Positions 11,838 through 20,318 of a stretch of 64,000 nucleotides of DNA are shown here, piece after piece. The DNA comes from Streptomyces mirabilis (lineage in GTDB: Bacteria; Actinomycetota; Actinomycetes; Streptomycetales; Streptomycetaceae). Numbering within the stretch: position 1 is the first letter of the stretch; the number at the start of each line of letters is the position of its first letter. Both the position numbers and the translations under genes were made by a program. The notes under the pieces were generated by a model. It saw only the letters and a list, made by a program, of their open reading frames with translations. It made no database searches and was not told where the DNA came from. The stretch spans positions 7,254,001 through 7,318,000 of the forward strand of contig NZ_JBCJKP010000001.1 in the NCBI RefSeq assembly GCF_039503195.1, in the 5' to 3' direction.

Positions 11838-12434
11838 GTGAGCACGACACCACCTGTTCTCGCCGCAGAGCTGGCAGGGGCGTGGGCCGACATTCAGCGG
11901 CACCACCCCGAACTGCCCGATCTTGCCGCGCCAGAGTCCCTGATCGGAGAGTCGTCGTCCGCCTGCGGGCACGAACTCTCCTTCGAACGACTGCTGCATG
12001 AGGCAGTCCATGGCATCGCCGCCGCCCGCGGAGTCCGCGACACTTCGCGCGCCGGCCGGTACCACAACCGCAGATTCCTCGCCATCGCCGAAGAGCTGGG
12101 CCTCGACCACCCGGAGGAGCCGCACCCCAGCAGTGGCTTCTCCCTGGTCACGCTCAACCCCGAGGCGAAGCGGCGCTACCGCCCGACGATCGAGCGGCTG
12201 CAACGCGCCCTCAAGGCACACACCGCCGCGACCGCCGCGGACACGGCCCGCTCGTTCCGGGGCCCAGCTGCCCGGCACGGCTCCTCCGGGGGAGGCGTCC
12301 GCGTCAAGGCGGTGTGCGACTGCGGCCGCAACGTACGGGTGGTCCCATCCGTGCTGGCGCAGGCGCCGATCGTGTGCGGAGGATGCGGGAAGCCGTTCCG
12401 CATTCCCGAGGTCGTGGGCGCCGCGGCGAGCTGA
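11838..12434 (+). CDS. SprT-like/zincin-like protein with a C-terminal zinc ribbon
   Basis: 198 residues of unknown function. Residues 54-58 read HEAVH, an HExxH zinc metallopeptidase signature inside a predicted helix (RLLHEAVHGIAAARG). A C-terminal cysteine set (C160, C162, C180, C183 in VCDCGRN and CGGCGKPF) looks like a zinc ribbon. This layout recalls SprT-like proteins, which pair an HExxH core with a zinc ribbon, but the match is only at motif level. It starts at GTG. It is bounded by hairpins on both sides and so likely stands alone, just before the rpsP operon. Confidence 0.7.
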   Translation: MSTTPPVLAAELAGAWADIQRHHPELPDLAAPESLIGESSSACGHELSFERLLHEAVHGIAAARGVRDTSRAGRYHNRRFLAIAEELGLDHPEEPHPSSGFSLVTLNPEAKRRYRPTIERLQRALKAHTAATAADTARSFRGPAARHGSSGGGVRVKAVCDCGRNVRVVPSVLAQAPIVCGGCGKPFRIPEVVGAAAS

Positions 12435-12742
12435 GCGGACGGCTGCTCGTGGCAGCCGTACTCAGTCGGAGTCAGCCCCGCGCGGCGGCACCCGGTCCGA
12501 GCCGGGTGCGCTGCCGACCTCGGCGGTGACCCCCGGTGCCGGGCATCCGGCGCCGGGGGTCACCGCACGCTGCCCCGTGAAGGCGACCCGCCAGGGTGTG
12601 GCACAATGGCTAGCTGTACTCGACAGCCGCACAGGACCCCTCTCTCCTCCGGCTGACGCGTCCATCGGGCACTCGGGTACCGCAACCCCACGCGGCCATC
12701 TCGCCGTGCCCAACCACGTCAAGACCAGGAGACACCACTTCC
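12435..12742. other. intergenic region before rpsP (308 bp, no gene)
   Basis: This holds a small 8-bp hairpin (12488-12495 with 12502-12509), the strong terminator at 12523-12566, then presumably the rpsP operon promoter; a CACAAT at 12602-12607 could be its -10 element, but no good -35 accompanies it. Confidence 0.5.
12523..12566 (+). terminator. strong hairpin terminator before the rpsP operon
   Basis: A 14-bp perfect stem (12523-12536 with 12553-12566) extended by four more pairs inside, leaving an 8-nt loop. No T run. It separates the HExxH gene from rpsP. Confidence 0.75.
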
Positions 12743-13171
12743 GTGGCAGTCAAGATCAAGCTGAAGCGTCTGGGCAAGATCCGTTCGCCTCACTACCGCA
12801 TCGTCGTCGCCGACTCCCGTACCCGCCGTGATGGTCGGGCCATCGAGGAGATCGGTCTGTACCACCCGGTGCAGAACCCCTCGCGCATCGAGGTCGACTC
12901 GGACCGCGCGCAGTACTGGCTGGGTGTCGGCGCGCAGCCGACCGAGCCCGTGCTCGCCATCCTGAAGCTGACCGGCGACTGGCAGAAGTTCAAGGGCGAG
13001 CCCGCCCCTGCTCCGCTGCTCGTGGCCGAGCCGAAGGCGACGCGCCCGTCGTTCGACGCCCTGGGCGGCGACGACGCGGGCAAGGGTGAGGCCATCACCC
13101 AGAAGAAGAAGGCTGAGAAGAAGGACGAGGCCCCGGCCGCGTCTTCTTCGTCTGAGTCGACCGAGGCCTGA
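12743..13171 (+). CDS. rpsP: 30S ribosomal protein S16
   Basis: A 142-residue S16. The conserved N-terminal core ([34 protein letters not shown]) is followed by an extended Lys/Glu/Ala/Ser-rich tail of about 50 residues typical of actinobacteria. GTG start. It begins the ribosomal/RNA-maturation operon and is followed after 2 nt by the KH-domain gene. Confidence 0.96.
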   Translation: MAVKIKLKRLGKIRSPHYRIVVADSRTRRDGRAIEEIGLYHPVQNPSRIEVDSDRAQYWLGVGAQPTEPVLAILKLTGDWQKFKGEPAPAPLLVAEPKATRPSFDALGGDDAGKGEAITQKKKAEKKDEAPAASSSSESTEA

Positions 13172-13173
13172 GC

Positions 13174-13413
13174 ATGCTCGAGGAGGCTCTCGAGCACCTC
13201 GTGAAGGGCATTGTCGACAACCCCGACGATGTGCAGGTCGCCTCGCGCGACCTGCGCCGTGGGCGCGTTCTCGAGGTCCGGGTGCACCCCGACGACCTCG
13301 GTAAGGTGATCGGCCGCAACGGCCGTACCGCCCGCGCTCTGCGGACCGTCGTGGGTGCCATCGGCGGCCGAGGTGTCCGCGTCGATCTCGTCGACGTGGA
13401 CCACGTCCGCTGA
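13174..13413 (+). CDS. khpA: KH-domain RNA-binding protein KhpA
   Basis: 79 residues forming a single KH domain with the GxxG loop in KVIGRNGRTARALRTVV. KhpA-type proteins bind RNA and, in Gram-positive bacteria, partner with KhpB/Jag. It lies immediately downstream of rpsP (2-nt gap) and upstream of rimM, the position conserved in actinobacteria. Formerly annotated UPF0109. Confidence 0.92.
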   Translation: MLEEALEHLVKGIVDNPDDVQVASRDLRRGRVLEVRVHPDDLGKVIGRNGRTARALRTVVGAIGGRGVRVDLVDVDHVR

Positions 13414-13433
13414 CGTAACAGGCAGCACCGGCT

Positions 13434-13469
13434 CGGGCCGGGGAGGGCTTTCGAGCCGTCCCCGGCCCG
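13434..13469 (+). terminator. hairpin between khpA and rimM
   Basis: An 11-bp perfect outer stem (13434-13444 with 13459-13469) plus an inner GGC/GCC pairing. No T run. It could be an attenuator or RNA-processing site that separates rpsP-khpA expression from rimM-trmD. Confidence 0.55.
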
Positions 13470-13521
13470 TAGTCGTCCCCGAACCCCATGCCGTAGGTAC
13501 ATCGACAGGAGATCAAGCACA

Positions 13522-14109
13522 GTGCAGCTGGTAGTCGCTCGCGTCGGCCGCGCCCACGGCATCAAGGGCGAGGTCACGGTGGAGGTCCGTACGGACGAGC
13601 CGGAACTCAGGCTCGGGCCCGGCGCCGTCCTGCTCACCGATCCGGCCTCCGCCGGACCGCTGACCATCGAGACCGGCCGCGTGCACAGCGGCCGTCTGCT
13701 GCTGCGCTTCGCAGGCGTACGCGACCGGAACGCCGCCGAGGCGCTGCGCAACACCCTCCTGATCGCCGAGGTGGACCCGGACCAGCAGCCCGAGGACCCG
13801 GACGAGTACTACGACCACCAGCTGATGGACCTGGACGTGGTCACCAAGGACGGGACGGAGGTCGGACGGATCACGGAGATCTCCCATCTGCCCTCGCAGG
13901 ACCTGTTCATCGTCGAGCGGCCCGACGGGACCGAGGTCTTGATCCCCTTCGTCGAGGAGATCGTCACCGAGATCGACCTGGAGGAGCAGCGGGCCGTCAT
14001 CGACCCGCCGCCGGGCCTGATCGACGACCAGGCGGAAATCGTCTCCTCCAGGGACACGGAAAACGCCTCCGCCAAGGACGACGAGGACTCCTCGGGAGCC
14101 GACGCCTGA
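13522..14109 (+). CDS. rimM: ribosome maturation factor RimM
   Basis: Assists 30S maturation near the S19 region. 195 residues. It has an N-terminal RimM beta-barrel ([20 protein letters not shown]), then a PRC-barrel domain ([31 protein letters not shown]). The tail is acidic and Ser-rich and longer than in E. coli. GTG start. Its stop overlaps the trmD start (TGATG), indicating coupled translation. Confidence 0.95.
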   Translation: MQLVVARVGRAHGIKGEVTVEVRTDEPELRLGPGAVLLTDPASAGPLTIETGRVHSGRLLLRFAGVRDRNAAEALRNTLLIAEVDPDQQPEDPDEYYDHQLMDLDVVTKDGTEVGRITEISHLPSQDLFIVERPDGTEVLIPFVEEIVTEIDLEEQRAVIDPPPGLIDDQAEIVSSRDTENASAKDDEDSSGADA

Positions 14110-14930
14110 TGCGGCTCGACGTCGTCACGATCTTCCCCGAGTACCTGGAACCCCTCAACGTCTCGCTCGTCGGCAAGGCACGCGCGCGCGGGCAGCTGAA
14201 GGTGCACGTGCACGACCTTCGGGACTGGACGTACGACCGCCACAACACGGTCGACGACACCCCGTACGGCGGCGGCCCCGGCATGGTCATGAAGACCGGG
14301 CCCTGGGGCGACGCCCTGGACTCCGTCCTGGCCGACGGCTACGAGACCGGCTCCCACGGGCCCGTCCTGGTCGTGCCCACGCCGAGCGGACGCCCCTTCA
14401 CCCAGGAACTCGCCGTCGAGCTCTCCGAGCGCCCCTGGCTGGTCTTCACGCCCGCCCGCTACGAGGGCATCGACCGCAGGGTCATCGACGAATACGCGAC
14501 CCGGATGCCCGTCTACGAGGTGTCCATCGGCGACTACGTACTCGCCGGCGGAGAGGCGGCCGTACTCGTCGTCACGGAGGCCGTGGCGCGGCTGCTGCCG
14601 GGTGTTCTCGGCAACGCCGAGTCCCACCGTGACGACTCGTTCGCCCCCGGCGCCATGGCCAACCTCCTGGAGGGGCCCGTCTACACCAAGCCCCCGGAGT
14701 GGCGCGGCCGCGAGATCCCCGACGTGCTGGTCAGCGGTCACCACGGGAAGATCGCCCGCTGGCGCCGCGACGAGGCCCTGCGCCGTACGGCGGCGAACCG
14801 GCCCGACCTCATCGAGCGCTGCGACCCTTCCGTCTTCGACAAGAAGGACCGCGAAATGCTCTCGATCCTGGGCTGGCAGCCGGAACCCGACGGTCGATTT
14901 TGGCGCAGACCAGAGGCCGTGGAAGAATAG
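14109..14930 (+). CDS. trmD: tRNA (guanine-N1-)-methyltransferase TrmD
   Basis: Makes m1G37 in tRNAs with G36G37, preventing frameshifting. 273 residues. It belongs to the SPOUT knot family with motifs [16 protein letters not shown] at the start, PYGGGPGMVMK, ARYEGIDRRV and SIGDYVLAGGE (SAM-binding knot). A conserved C-terminal helical domain (VLVSGHHGKIARWRRDEALR) follows. Overlaps rimM by one base. Confidence 0.96.
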   Translation: MRLDVVTIFPEYLEPLNVSLVGKARARGQLKVHVHDLRDWTYDRHNTVDDTPYGGGPGMVMKTGPWGDALDSVLADGYETGSHGPVLVVPTPSGRPFTQELAVELSERPWLVFTPARYEGIDRRVIDEYATRMPVYEVSIGDYVLAGGEAAVLVVTEAVARLLPGVLGNAESHRDDSFAPGAMANLLEGPVYTKPPEWRGREIPDVLVSGHHGKIARWRRDEALRRTAANRPDLIERCDPSVFDKKDREMLSILGWQPEPDGRFWRRPEAVEE

Positions 14931-15061
14931 GCCGCTGTTGTCTGCGTAGACCGGGCGCCCCTGCCACAGGGGGACACGACGCCCGTCCCGACGCGGCGGC
15001 ACCCTCTTGGAAAACTAGCTCCCGTTGATGACCTGTGGCATCAGCGAAGAAAGCAGACGAA

Positions 15062-15412
15062 ATGTCTCACCTGCTCGACTCCGTCGACAGCGCGTCGCTG
15101 CGCAGCGACATCCCGGCCTTCCGCCCGGGTGACACCGTCAACGTCCACGTCCGCGTCATCGAGGGCAACCGCTCCCGTGTGCAGCAGTTCAAGGGCGTAG
15201 TCATCCGCCGCCAGGGCGCCGGTGTCCGCGAGACCTTCACGGTCCGCAAGGTCTCCTTCTCGGTCGGCGTCGAGCGTACCTTCCCGGTGCACACCCCGAT
15301 CGTCGAGAAGATCGAGCTCGTCACCCGTGGTGACGTGCGTCGCGCGAAGCTGTACTACCTGCGTGACCTGCGCGGCAAGGCCGCGAAGATCAAGGAGAAG
15401 CGCGACAACTGA
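15062..15412 (+). CDS. rplS: 50S ribosomal protein L19
   Basis: A 116-residue L19 with [39 protein letters not shown] and a C-terminal [18 protein letters not shown]. The start at MSHLLDSVD matches the family length; an in-frame ATG nine codons earlier would add an unusual extension. A 131-bp gap from trmD may hold its own promoter. The signal peptidase cluster follows 45 nt downstream. Confidence 0.95.
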   Translation: MSHLLDSVDSASLRSDIPAFRPGDTVNVHVRVIEGNRSRVQQFKGVVIRRQGAGVRETFTVRKVSFSVGVERTFPVHTPIVEKIELVTRGDVRRAKLYYLRDLRGKAAKIKEKRDN

Positions 15413-15457
15413 GCTCGCGAAGGGGTTCACATGGACGCCGGATAACATCTGGCTCCG

Positions 15458-16174
15458 ATGGACACCGAAGCACAGCACACGGAGCGCGACCGCTCCTCCC
15501 GCCCCACCGACTCCGAGGACATCTCGGACGACGAGGGGCCGGAGGGACGGTCGCGTTTCGCGTTGGTGGACCGGGCCGCCGACTGGCTCCCAGGTGGGCG
15601 GATCACTCTGACCGTGCTGGTCTGCCTGCTGTTCCTGGTGCTGTTCAGCAACTTCGTGATGCAGCCGTTCGAGATTCCCAGCAGCTCGATGGAGCGCGGA
15701 TTGAGGATCGGAGACCGCGTTCTCGTAAACAAGTTGGCGTACCGTTTTGGTGCTGAGCCGCGGCGCGGCGATGTCGTCGTGTTCGACGGCACCGGGTATT
15801 TCGGGAACGCCGACTACGTCAAACGCGTCGTCGGTGTGGGGGGAGACCACGTGGTCTGCTGCGACAAGGAGGGGAGGCTCGAGGTGAACGGCCGGTCGGT
15901 CGACGAGTCGACGTTTCTGTACCCGGGGGACAGCCCGTCCGACGTCTCCTTCGACGTCGTGGTGCCCACCGGCAGCCTGTTCCTCCTCGGAGACCACCGC
16001 AGCGACTCGAGCGACTCCCGCGACCACCTGGGGTCTCCTGGCGGCGGCATGGTCCCCGTCGGTGATGTGATCGGCAGGGCCGACTGGATCGCCTGGCCCG
16101 CGGGCCACTGGACCCGGCTGCAGCGTGCCGCCGCCTACGCGCGTGTGCCCACCGCGGACGGCGTCCATGGGTAA
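15458..16174 (+). CDS. sipW: type I signal peptidase (SipW-like)
   Basis: Cleaves secretory signal peptides at the outer membrane face. 238 residues. It has an acidic N-terminus, one membrane anchor (residues about 48-67), catalytic Ser77 in FEIPSSSMERG and catalytic Lys122 in DYVKRVVGVGGD. A conserved GDHRSDSSDSR box lies near residue 178. Unlike its next two neighbours it has no second membrane segment at the C-terminus. It is the first of four consecutive signal peptidase genes, and its stop lies inside the next gene (8-nt overlap). Confidence 0.92.
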   Translation: MDTEAQHTERDRSSRPTDSEDISDDEGPEGRSRFALVDRAADWLPGGRITLTVLVCLLFLVLFSNFVMQPFEIPSSSMERGLRIGDRVLVNKLAYRFGAEPRRGDVVVFDGTGYFGNADYVKRVVGVGGDHVVCCDKEGRLEVNGRSVDESTFLYPGDSPSDVSFDVVVPTGSLFLLGDHRSDSSDSRDHLGSPGGGMVPVGDVIGRADWIAWPAGHWTRLQRAAAYARVPTADGVHG

Positions 16175-17249
16175 CCGCGGCAGGCCACGTGGGGTCTCCG
16201 ACCACGCCGCCGACAACCTGCTGCCCACCGGCACCCGGCGCGCCGCCGGCGGCGCCGTACGACCCGGCCGTGCCGAACGCCGCAAGCTCCAGCGCAAGGT
16301 CAAGCGGCGCCGACGGCGCTCCGCCATCAAGGAGATACCCCTCCTCGTGGGCGTCGCGGTGCTCATAGCCCTGGTCCTCAAGACCTTCCTCGTCCAGGCC
16401 TTCGTGATCCCGTCGGGTTCCATGGAGAACACGATCCAGATCGGCGACCGTGTGCTCGTCGACAAGTTCACGCCATGGTTCGGCTCCAAGCCCCAGCGTG
16501 GCGACGTCGTCGTCTTCAAGGACCCCGGCAACTGGCTGGCAGGGGAGAAGACCACCAAGAAGAACGACCCCGTCGTCGTCAAGCAGGTCAAAGAGGGCCT
16601 GACGGCCATCGGTCTGCTGCCCTCCGACAACGACAAGGACCTCATCAAGCGGGTCGTCGCGGTCGGCGGCGACACCGTGAAGTGCTGCGACACCCAAGGG
16701 CGCGTGACCGTCAACGGCATGCCGCTCAACGAGCCGTACATCCAGGCAGGGAACAAGCCGTCGGACTTCCCCTTCGAGGAGACGGTGCCCAAGGGCCGTC
16801 TCTGGGTGATGGGCGACCACCGAGCCAACTCGGCCGACTCCCGCTACCACCGCACCGAGAAATACGGCGGTACCGTCTCCGAGAGTTCGGTCGTCGGCAG
16901 AGCCATGGTCATCGCCTGGCCCTTCGGGCACTGGACCCGTCTGAAGGAACCGGACACGTTCGCGTCCGTACCGAGCGGGTCGGCAACCGCCCTCGGCCCG
17001 TCGCATAGGGTGGCGTCCGCGGATCTCAATCGATTGATCCCGCTCCCGAGCCCTGCGGAACTCCCGCTCGTTATGGGAGTGGTGGGCCTGCGCCGGATCC
17101 GGCGCAGGCGGCGGCACGGAGTGAGGAGTGGATGTGGGGGATTTGGCGGTCGGCGCACGATCCGGACACGATGGCCCCGAGGAGCAGCCGGAGCGACCCG
17201 ACGGATCGGCCACCCCGGCCACGACCGACGTCACGGGCTCCGGGAGTGA
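16167..17249 (+). CDS. sipX: type I signal peptidase (SipX-like)
   Basis: 360 residues, the longest of the four. A basic N-terminus (RKVKRRRRRSAIKE) precedes the anchor at residues 57-76; catalytic Ser85 lies in VIPSGSMENT and Lys161 in DLIKRVVAVGGD. GDHRANSADSR is present. A hydrophobic stretch around PAELPLVMGVVGL is followed by an odd Arg/Gly-rich tail of about 50 residues that runs through the start region of the next gene (116-nt overlap with sipY). That tail may reflect an overlapping stop rather than functional protein. The start is the ATG inside the end of sipW. Confidence 0.9.
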   Translation: MGNRGRPRGVSDHAADNLLPTGTRRAAGGAVRPGRAERRKLQRKVKRRRRRSAIKEIPLLVGVAVLIALVLKTFLVQAFVIPSGSMENTIQIGDRVLVDKFTPWFGSKPQRGDVVVFKDPGNWLAGEKTTKKNDPVVVKQVKEGLTAIGLLPSDNDKDLIKRVVAVGGDTVKCCDTQGRVTVNGMPLNEPYIQAGNKPSDFPFEETVPKGRLWVMGDHRANSADSRYHRTEKYGGTVSESSVVGRAMVIAWPFGHWTRLKEPDTFASVPSGSATALGPSHRVASADLNRLIPLPSPAELPLVMGVVGLRRIRRRRRHGVRSGCGGFGGRRTIRTRWPRGAAGATRRIGHPGHDRRHGLRE

Positions 17250-18084
17250 CTCGGGGGACGGCGGCGGCAGTACGAAGGAGCAGGGCGAGCAGGAGCCGAA
17301 GCCCAAGAAGCCACGTTCCTTCTGGAAGGAACTCCCGCTCCTCATCGGTATCGCGCTCGTTCTCGCGCTGCTGATCAAGACCTTCCTGGTCCAGGCGTTC
17401 TCGATTCCCTCGGACTCGATGCAGAACACCCTCCAGCAGGGCGACCGGGTCCTGGTCGACAAGCTCACCCCGTGGTTCGGTTCGGAGCCCTCGCGCGGCG
17501 AGGTCGTCGTCTTCCACGACCCCGACAACTGGCTGGCGGGCGAGCCCACGCCCAACCCGAACGCCGTGCAGACGTTCCTCAGCAAGATCGGCCTGATGCC
17601 GTCCGCCAACGAGAAGGACCTCATCAAGCGGGTCATCGGCGTCGCCGGTGACACGATCGAGTGCAAGGGCACCGGCCCGGTGACGGTCAACGGCAAGGCA
17701 CTGAACGAGGACTCGTACGTCTACGCCGGGAACACCCCGTGCAGCGTCGACGACCAGGGCGGCCAGTTCAAGGTGACGGTACCCAAGGGCAAAATCTGGG
17801 TCATGGGTGACCACCGGCAGAACTCGCTGGACTCGCGCTATCACCAGCAGGACGACCACCAGGGCTTCGTGCCGGTGGGCAATGTCGTCGGCCGCGCCAT
17901 CGTGATCGCCTGGCCGCCCACCCGCTGGGACACGCTGCCGATTCCCGACACCTTCGACCAGAACCTCAGCGCGGCCGCTCCGGGTGCGCTCGGGCTGGCC
18001 GGCGCGGTGCCGCTGGTGCTGTGGCGCAGGCGTCGCCTTACCGCCGGAAACCCGAGGGTTTCTGGTCGGGGTACCGCCGGGTAG
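17134..18084 (+). CDS. sipY: type I signal peptidase (SipY-like)
   Basis: 316 residues. A long disordered N-terminus rich in Asp, Gly and Ser precedes the anchor at residues 66-84. Catalytic Ser95 lies in SIPSDSMQNT and Lys165 in DLIKRVIGVAGD; GDHRQNSLDSR is conserved. A C-terminal hydrophobic segment (GALGLAGAVPLVLW) ends in RRRR. I prefer GTG at 17134 because GAGGA lies 6 nt upstream; the GTG at 17128 directly abuts that Shine-Dalgarno. It overlaps the sipX tail. Confidence 0.9.
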   Translation: MGDLAVGARSGHDGPEEQPERPDGSATPATTDVTGSGSDSGDGGGSTKEQGEQEPKPKKPRSFWKELPLLIGIALVLALLIKTFLVQAFSIPSDSMQNTLQQGDRVLVDKLTPWFGSEPSRGEVVVFHDPDNWLAGEPTPNPNAVQTFLSKIGLMPSANEKDLIKRVIGVAGDTIECKGTGPVTVNGKALNEDSYVYAGNTPCSVDDQGGQFKVTVPKGKIWVMGDHRQNSLDSRYHQQDDHQGFVPVGNVVGRAIVIAWPPTRWDTLPIPDTFDQNLSAAAPGALGLAGAVPLVLWRRRRLTAGNPRVSGRGTAG

Positions 18085-18164
18085 GGTGCCGTCCCAGATC
18101 GCCGATCTTCCGCGGCCCGCAGGTGGGGCCGTGGGATCGATTCTCCGAGTTGGGGAGCACTGGG

Positions 18165-18908
18165 ATGAGCAGGACGTCAGGTCGTACGGACGAGGGCCGC
18201 GGGCGGCTCGGCAGTGTGCTGTCGGGGTTGGCCGTGGCCCTCGGCTGTGTGCTCTTCCTCGGCGGCTTCGCCTGGGGTGCGATCGAATACCAGCCGTACA
18301 CCGTGCCGACCGAGTCGATGGTGCCGACCATCAAGGCGGGCGATCGCATTCTGGCCCAGCGGATCGACGGCGGTGACGTCAAGCGTGGCGATGTCATCGT
18401 CTTCAAGCAGAAGAGCTGGGGCGACATGCTCCTCGTCAAGCGGGTCGTCGCGGTCGGTGGTGACACGGTCGCGTGCTGCACGAACGGCAAGCTGACCGTC
18501 AACGGCAAGCAGATCGACGAGCCGTATCTCGCCAAGGGCCAGGCGGCGGAGTCGACCCAGATCCCGACCGTCGAGGTGCCCAAGGGCCGGCTCTTCCTGC
18601 TCGGCGACGAGCGCAGCGGCTCACTGGACTCCACGGCCCACCTCACCGAGGCCTTCAACGGCACCGTCGCGCGCAGCGCGGTGAAGGGCCGGGTGGACGC
18701 CATCGCCTGGCCCATGGACGGCATGCTGGCGCGCCCCACGGGCTTCGAGACGCTGGGCGGGATCTCGTCGCCCGGGCCGCTGCGGCTGGTCCTGACCGCC
18801 ATCGTGGTCGGCGCGGTGCTGGTGCTGGGCGGAGCGGCGTACGGGCCGATCGCCACGCGACTGAGGCGGCGCGGCCGGACGCGTACGGAGCTCGCCGGTG
18901 CCGCCTGA
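18165..18908 (+). CDS. sipZ: type I signal peptidase (SipZ-like)
   Basis: 247 residues. The N-terminal anchor lies at residues 18-39; catalytic Ser51 sits in TVPTESMVPT and Lys92 in LLVKRVVAVGGD. The box-E equivalent reads GDERSGSLDS, with Glu replacing the usual His. A C-terminal membrane segment (LVLTAIVVGAVLVLGGAAYG) ends in a basic tail. The start has GGGGAG upstream. It diverges most from the other three, which suggests different substrates. It overlaps the Nudix gene start by 11 nt. Confidence 0.9.
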   Translation: MSRTSGRTDEGRGRLGSVLSGLAVALGCVLFLGGFAWGAIEYQPYTVPTESMVPTIKAGDRILAQRIDGGDVKRGDVIVFKQKSWGDMLLVKRVVAVGGDTVACCTNGKLTVNGKQIDEPYLAKGQAAESTQIPTVEVPKGRLFLLGDERSGSLDSTAHLTEAFNGTVARSAVKGRVDAIAWPMDGMLARPTGFETLGGISSPGPLRLVLTAIVVGAVLVLGGAAYGPIATRLRRRGRTRTELAGAA

Positions 18909-19425
18909 GGCGTCGTACGGGGGTCCGCTCGAGGACTCCGCCGGCGGGCCCCGGAAGGTGGCCAGGATCGTGCTGCTCGACGAGCAGGACCGCATTCTGC
19001 TGCTGCACGGTCACGAGCCGGACGATCCGGCGGACGACTGGTGGTTCACACCCGGCGGAGGCCTCGAGGGCGACGAGACGCGGGAGCAGGCCGCGCTGCG
19101 GGAACTCGTGGAGGAGACCGGCATCACCGAGGTCGAGCTGGGCCCGGTGCTGTGGCGGCGGAGCTGTTCGTTCCCCTTCGCGGGGCGGCGCTGGGACCAG
19201 GACGAGTGGTACTTCCTGGCCCGTACGAGCCAGAAGGGAACCGTCGCCGCCGGGCTGACGGAGCTGGAACGGCGCAGTGTCGCCGGAGCACGCTGGTGGA
19301 CGTGCCGGGAACTGACCGAGGCACATGAGACGGTGTATCCGACCAGACTCGCCGGGCTGCTGCGCAGGCTGCTCGACGAGGGTCCTCCGGCCAGGCCCGA
19401 GATCCTCGACACCGAAATCGTCTAG
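18898..19425 (+). CDS. Nudix hydrolase
   Basis: 175 residues with an intact Nudix box, from GGGLEGDETREQAALREL through VEETGI, preceded by DWWFTPGG. The family hydrolyses nucleoside diphosphates linked to another group; the substrate is not predictable. GTG start inside the end of sipZ, so it is coupled to the signal peptidase operon, a placement conserved in Streptomyces. Confidence 0.9.
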   Translation: MPPEASYGGPLEDSAGGPRKVARIVLLDEQDRILLLHGHEPDDPADDWWFTPGGGLEGDETREQAALRELVEETGITEVELGPVLWRRSCSFPFAGRRWDQDEWYFLARTSQKGTVAAGLTELERRSVAGARWWTCRELTEAHETVYPTRLAGLLRRLLDEGPPARPEILDTEIV

Positions 19426-19480
19426 AGGCTCGCGGGGCTGGCGCACAATAGGGGGACGCACGGCTGAAGGGGAACATGCC

Positions 19481-19789
19481 ATGAGCGCCGAGGACCTCGA
19501 GAAGTACGAGACCGAGATGGAGCTGAAGCTCTATCGGGAGTACCGCGATGTCGTCGGTCTGTTCAAATATGTGATCGAGACCGAACGGCGCTTTTACCTC
19601 ACCAACGACTACGAGATGCAGGTGCACTCGGTCCAGGGCGAGGTGTTCTTTGAGGTGTCCATGGCGGATGCCTGGGTGTGGGACATGTACCGACCTGCTC
19701 GTTTCGTGAAGCAGGTGCGTGTCCTTACGTTCAAGGACGTGAATATCGAGGAGCTGAACAAGAGCGATCTGGAACTGCCGGGCGGTTGA
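19481..19789 (+). CDS. DUF2469 family protein
   Basis: 102 residues, highly conserved in actinobacteria, no known function. It starts MSAEDLEKYETEMELKLYRE and is rich in aromatic residues (FKYVIETERRFYLTND, ADAWVWDMYRPARF). The ATG has an AAGGGGAA-type site upstream; the longer upstream frame is not supported. It sits between a Nudix hydrolase and YraN, its usual place. Confidence 0.9.
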   Translation: MSAEDLEKYETEMELKLYREYRDVVGLFKYVIETERRFYLTNDYEMQVHSVQGEVFFEVSMADAWVWDMYRPARFVKQVRVLTFKDVNIEELNKSDLELPGG

Positions 19790-19946
19790 TGACGGGCGGT
19801 TGACGGCGGGCGGCCGGTCGGGCGACCGATAGCGGGCCAGGAACCCTCGTGTGGGTGAGGGAGCTGTCCACAGTCGGCCGTTTGTCCACCAAGATCCAAT
19901 AGCCGGTCGAAGTGGCCTCAGTGTTGGCGCCGGAGGTGGTGCCGAC

Positions 19947-20318
19947 ATGAACACACCCGAGGCACGCAACGCACTGGGCAAGTACGGCGAGGATCTGGCC
20001 GCACGACGGCTGACCGAGACCGGGATGACGGTCCTGGCGCGCAACTGGCGCGGCGGCAGGACCGGCGAGATCGACATCGTGGCCCGGGACGGCGACGCGC
20101 TCGTCGTCTGCGAGGTCAAGACGCGCAAGGCGGGAGCCTTCGAGCACCCGATGGAGGCCGTCACGCCGGCCAAGGCACAGCGCCTGCGCGGCTTGGCCGA
20201 ACGCTGGCTCCAGGAACACGGCGGGGCACCACCCGGCGGCGTCCGCATCGATCTGATCGGCGTCGTCCTCCCCGATCGCGGCGCGCCCGTGGTCGAGCAC
20301 GCGCGGGGGGTGGCCTGA
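19947..20318 (+). CDS. YraN family (UPF0102) endonuclease-like protein
   Basis: 123 residues. The restriction-endonuclease-like fold is indicated by [12 protein letters not shown], then [20 protein letters not shown], carrying the E-x-D...E-x-K nuclease pattern. The role is unproven, possibly Holliday-junction or recombination related. The start has GGAGGT upstream. Its stop overlaps the next start (TGATG), linking it to the ComM-like gene and dprA. Confidence 0.9.
   Translation: MNTPEARNALGKYGEDLAARRLTETGMTVLARNWRGGRTGEIDIVARDGDALVVCEVKTRKAGAFEHPMEAVTPAKAQRLRGLAERWLQEHGGAPPGGVRIDLIGVVLPDRGAPVVEHARGVA

Noticed and set aside
12602..12607. CACAAT as the rpsP promoter -10
   Set aside because: No acceptable -35 at 16-19 bp; evidence too weak for a feature.
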